Shown here: one piece after another, positions 33,301-34,601 of the stretch
Numbering within the stretch: the first letter of the stretch is position 1
Layout of the letters: each line of letters begins with the position of its first letter
Assembly: GCA_016987375.1 (NCBI GenBank)
Contig: PJRA01000475.1
Coordinates: forward strand, 268,492 to 303,092
DNA: 34,601 nucleotides
DNA from: Brachionus koreanus
Taxonomy: Eukaryota; Rotifera; Eurotatoria; Ploima; Brachionidae
Direction of reading: 5' to 3'
Notes under the pieces: generated by a model
Told to the model about the DNA's origin: nothing
What the model saw: the letters and a program-made list of their open reading frames with translations, nothing else
The model's database searches: none
Made by a program: the position numbers and the translations under genes

Positions 33301-33688
33301 ACCAAAGCAATTGAGTCTTTAGAAGTGACTTCAATTGAGAAAATATAATTTTTATAAATTCTAAATGGCTTTTGAAAATAAATTGTGTTTTGTCCTATTT
33401 CACAAATATAGTTCCATGTATTTATTAAAATGGCGTTAAAAAATAAACTCTGAGTGTAGGCTAAATTACATTTTTCCAAGCATTCATCAAACTGCCATAG
33501 ATTTATTTTTATAGTTTGATTTTCAAATGAATAAAACTCAAAGCCGATTAGGTCTGTTTCAATTTTTACAAGTGTTTCTGTAAGTAAAAAATGGTCTCCT
33601 TCTTTTTTTGATAGATTAAAGTATTTGAAATCAAAAAGATCCAAGTTTTGAATAGAATAAGTAATTCCGAAAGCATCCATATAAACTC
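21933..33688 (-). CDS. Polycystin-1-like receptor-channel (REJ, GPS, PLAT, 11 TM), 5' end outside the window, one in-frame stop
   Basis: Six exons on the minus strand: 32790-33688, 32283-32733, 32168-32221, 30597-31422, 26299-28854 and 21933-24375; all junctions are GT-AG with matching phases. They specify about 2,400 codons; the acceptor at 33689 shows more exons upstream. Order: an unknown module seen twice (LIGFEFYSFENQTIKINLW with paired Cys in exon 1, and LIGFEILASTKGKIQIK spliced to LVNFSDCGD), the REJ region (exons 4-5: GGIALFCLQNGLDFIRMG … VDGCANAQQISF), GAIN/GPS with HLT, TM1, PLAT, and ten further membrane segments with the polycystin extracellular domain and pore. PLAT, GPS and REJ together define the PKD1/PKD1L/PKDREJ branch, not PKD2. 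Known members sense mechanical or chemical cues at cilia or sperm; the role here is unknown. A TAA at 26766-26768 breaks the frame between GPS and TM1. No closer orthology can be assigned. Confidence 0.85.
24945..25640 (+). mobile_element. Second, partial copy of the TIR/zinc-finger element, in a polycystin intron
   Basis: The right end matches the TIR of the 1418-2343 element (ends cagggaagaccc at 25640; repeated GGTCAC/TGATCA motifs). The interior repeats its coding frame (LENQLKFVEI, SLYYKKNSEEMPKASDD) and the zinc-finger start IECDVCGGY, now with stops. The left TIR is not found. Another element is nested at 25241-25424. It lies in the 1.9-kb intron between PLAT and the channel exon (24376-26298). 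Confidence 0.75.
25241..25424. mobile_element. Nested 184-bp GC-rich MITE with 11-bp target duplication
   Basis: The ends are imperfect inverted repeats: AGCGTTGGGG on the left, and GTGTTGGGTAACGG as the reverse complement of the right end. The insert is flanked by the exact direct repeat TATTATTTTTT (25230-25240 and 25425-25435). Internal inverted pieces (ggcctgtc and gacaggcc; several ggccgg) allow folding. Its G+C is far above that of the surrounding DNA. The same site in the 1418-2343 copy is empty (minus-strand GATTATTTTTTGACATT), confirming an insertion. No coding capacity. Superfamily unknown; the 9-11 bp duplication would fit a Mutator-like transposase. Confidence 0.85.
25942..26129. 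mobile_element. 188-bp foldback MITE with 9-bp target duplication
   Basis: The arms are inverted repeats over about 60 bases each, ending GGCAAAATGAAAA…TTTTCATTTTGCC. The flanks caaacgaat (25933-25941) and caaacgagt (26130-26138) are a near-perfect 9-bp direct repeat. The body is AT-rich with the motif CATATTTTTAGATTTTTT in both arms. Long arms and 9-bp duplications are typical of Mutator-type MITEs. Confidence 0.75.
26299..28854 (-). CDS. Polycystin-1-like exon: REJ C-part, GAIN/GPS, TM1 and PLAT
   Basis: One 2,556-base exon. It starts in the REJ region (paired Cys in SDCVDGCANAQ; EWTLVNRSLM), runs through a long helical GAIN-like part and reaches the GPS: Cys-Phe-Tyr…Trp…Gly-Leu, then CRSTHLTDFAGSLIV. 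HL^T (codons 26844-26852) is the usual autoproteolysis site. After 26 more codons comes TAA (26766-26768), then in the same frame NPTIYITVIVVCSIYLLMSI, which is TM1, followed by the PLAT domain (YEINVFTGSRNDAGTKSNVK … ESSWYLKHIIVTDLQTNENF). The donor at 26298 splits a Trp codon completed by exon 6. Confidence 0.9.
26766..26768 (-). other. In-frame TAA between GPS and TM1
   Basis: The stop follows …DVFANSSFE and precedes NPTIYITVIVV in an otherwise continuous frame. No GT-AG pair nearby would remove it. An ATG 54 bases downstream (26714) lies in the middle of TM1 and is a poor start for a separate protein. Confidence 0.9.
28910..29090. mobile_element. Second, diverged copy of the foldback MITE
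   Basis: Shares the arm sequence of the 25942-26129 element (GAAAATAATTTTA…TTTTTAGATTTTTTGTGCA, CAGAAAATT) as an inverted repeat, but with degraded ends and no clear target duplication. It lies in the 1.7-kb polycystin intron 28855-30596. Confidence 0.65.
29091..30596. other. Polycystin intron remainder with a retroelement 3' end
   Basis: No exon is needed here, since the flanking exons join in phase. At 30059-30116 the plus strand reads gaaggagcattagctcggc, then aacagagc and an (AATAAA)-type tail, resembling a LINE 3' end with its A-rich tail. The small frames at 29599-29781 and 30192-30389 look like chance. Confidence 0.45.
31423..32167. other. Polycystin intron
   Basis: 745 bases between the 54-base exon (donor AGTAAGT) and the first REJ exon (acceptor TTTTAG). 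No feature is seen in it. Confidence 0.7.
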
Positions 33689-34314
33689 CTTAAATATTTA
33701 ATGATATTTAGTAAATTAAACAAATTTGGTTCTAATATACACTGATTTATTTTCTCGATTTTTTCAAGTAAAGACAAGTCTAAGAAAATATATTTTTAAT
33801 TTTTATTCATTTATTAGTGATATGTACGAAACCAAATCTCTTTAGAATTGAAAAAATTAATAGATGAATTGAACTAAAGACTGAATGGTGAATGGCATAT
33901 TTAAATATTTTAGAGAAAGTATTACTTTTCAACACTAAAAACAACAAGCATTTTTTCGTATTTTTTTTTAATTCATAAATACTTTTATTTCCCATTGTTG
34001 AGACTCGAGTATTCACATCAATCTTAACCCTTTCTCTAGGAACTAACTTTTAAGCACACTAGGAAACCTAATTGGATCTATAAAGACTATTCTTTTAATT
34101 CTTTAAATTCATTATTAGACACCAATGTTAAAAAAATACAGATTATTTGAACTAACTTTAATTACTATGATATATAAGAGCTCGACTAAGTAATTCTGTT
34201 CTATTATTTGTCAAAAAAGTTAAAGAATGTAAATCGGGTTTCGAATCAAGATATATAGAATACTCGACTCCACTGTGTAATTTACACTTTTCTTTTTTTT
34301 TAAGTATTCAAATA
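33689..34314. other. Upstream intron or flank of the polycystin-1-like gene
   Basis: The acceptor TTTAAG at 33689 means an intron lies here. No further exon can be recognised up to the window end. The minus-strand frame at 33807-34016 is Lys/Phe-rich and probably chance or a retroelement relic. Confidence 0.45.
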
Positions 34315-34478
34315 ACGGGTGATGCATAAGTAAATGGACAAAAATTAGAAGCGAATATCTCAAAAAATAAAAATAATATCATATTTTTGACTGTTTTTCG
34401 AAAAGCCTCTCGTTCAGACACAGAAAGTCTAAGGGCAAGTTAACTTAACTTTTGTCCATTTACTTATGCATCACCCGT
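34315..34478. mobile_element. Intact 164-bp Tc1/mariner-type MITE
   Basis: Perfect 29-bp terminal inverted repeats, starting ACGGGTGATGCATAAGTAAA and ending with GGACAAAA, are flanked by TA on both sides (34313-34314 and 34479-34480), the hallmark of Tc1/mariner insertion. There is no coding capacity. A degraded end of the same family is at 102-148. Confidence 0.9.
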
Positions 34479-34601
34479 TATAAGTATATTTCAATATTTC
34501 AAAAATATTTAAAATCTTTCATTTTATCTAGAATAAAACACAAGAAAATTAAATGACTTTTGTTTTTGTTTTTTTTTGGTGATGTTGGTTAAGCTTTGTT
34601 A

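Noticed and set aside
32643..33680. Continuous 345-residue protein
   Set aside because: Its last part reads through an intron (donor GTGATT at 32789, acceptor before 32733); the other frame continues the protein.

Overview
The window is eukaryotic nuclear DNA: very AT-rich, with GT-AG introns (many only 49-57 bases), animal gene families (beta-TrCP/Slimb, proteasome Rpn11, a polycystin-1-like receptor-channel, C-type lectins) and many decayed non-LTR retrotransposons. The mix of short introns, extreme AT content, EB-like plus C-type lectin proteins and REJ/polycystin genes best fits a small invertebrate such as a monogonont rotifer (Brachionus-like). That assignment is inference; no rRNA or mitochondrial marker is present.

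Layout. 1-150: remnant of a Tc1/mariner-type MITE. 1418-2343: a 926-bp transposon with ~100-bp inverted ends and an acidic-protein/C2H2 zinc-finger reading frame. 3532-5091 (+): intronless, GC-rich Slimb/beta-TrCP gene. 6118-6530 (+): decayed LINE. 7405-8397 (-): two-exon Rpn11/PSMD14. 9050-9640: LINE and Tc1 transposase remnants. 9862-about 11960 (-): multi-exon gene of unknown function with seven 14-residue Thr-rich repeats, interrupted inside its last exon by a 326-bp solo LTR with a 5-bp target duplication. 11983-13300: LINE pieces, an assembly gap (12517-12668) and a tRNA-like SINE relic. 13823-19253 (-): an 11-exon secreted lectin gene (signal peptide, EB-like, CTLD, EB-like, CTLD; 414 residues when spliced). 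Its fourth intron of 3.7 kb holds a 5'-truncated LINE (RT ORF 15993-17531) lying inside or beside an older LINE on the other strand. 19254-21932: mostly non-coding, with a perfect 47-bp inverted repeat. 21933-33688 and beyond (-): six exons of a polycystin-1-like gene (unknown repeated N-terminal module, REJ, GAIN/GPS, TM1, PLAT, then ten further TM segments and pore); its start lies outside the window. 34315-34478: intact 164-bp Tc1/mariner-type MITE.

The host genes are functionally unrelated: protein-turnover components on the left (Slimb as SCF ubiquitin-ligase receptor, Rpn11 as proteasome deubiquitinase), then three predicted cell-surface or secreted proteins on the minus strand. What links the right half is the mobile DNA in introns and exons. 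The most striking points are a single in-frame TAA between GPS and TM1 in the polycystin-1-like gene, the exonic solo LTR, and a nested GC-rich 184-bp element whose empty site is preserved in the other copy of its host transposon.

Exon boundaries were worked out by hand from splice consensus and reading phase. Family assignments rest on recognised motifs, not on a database search.
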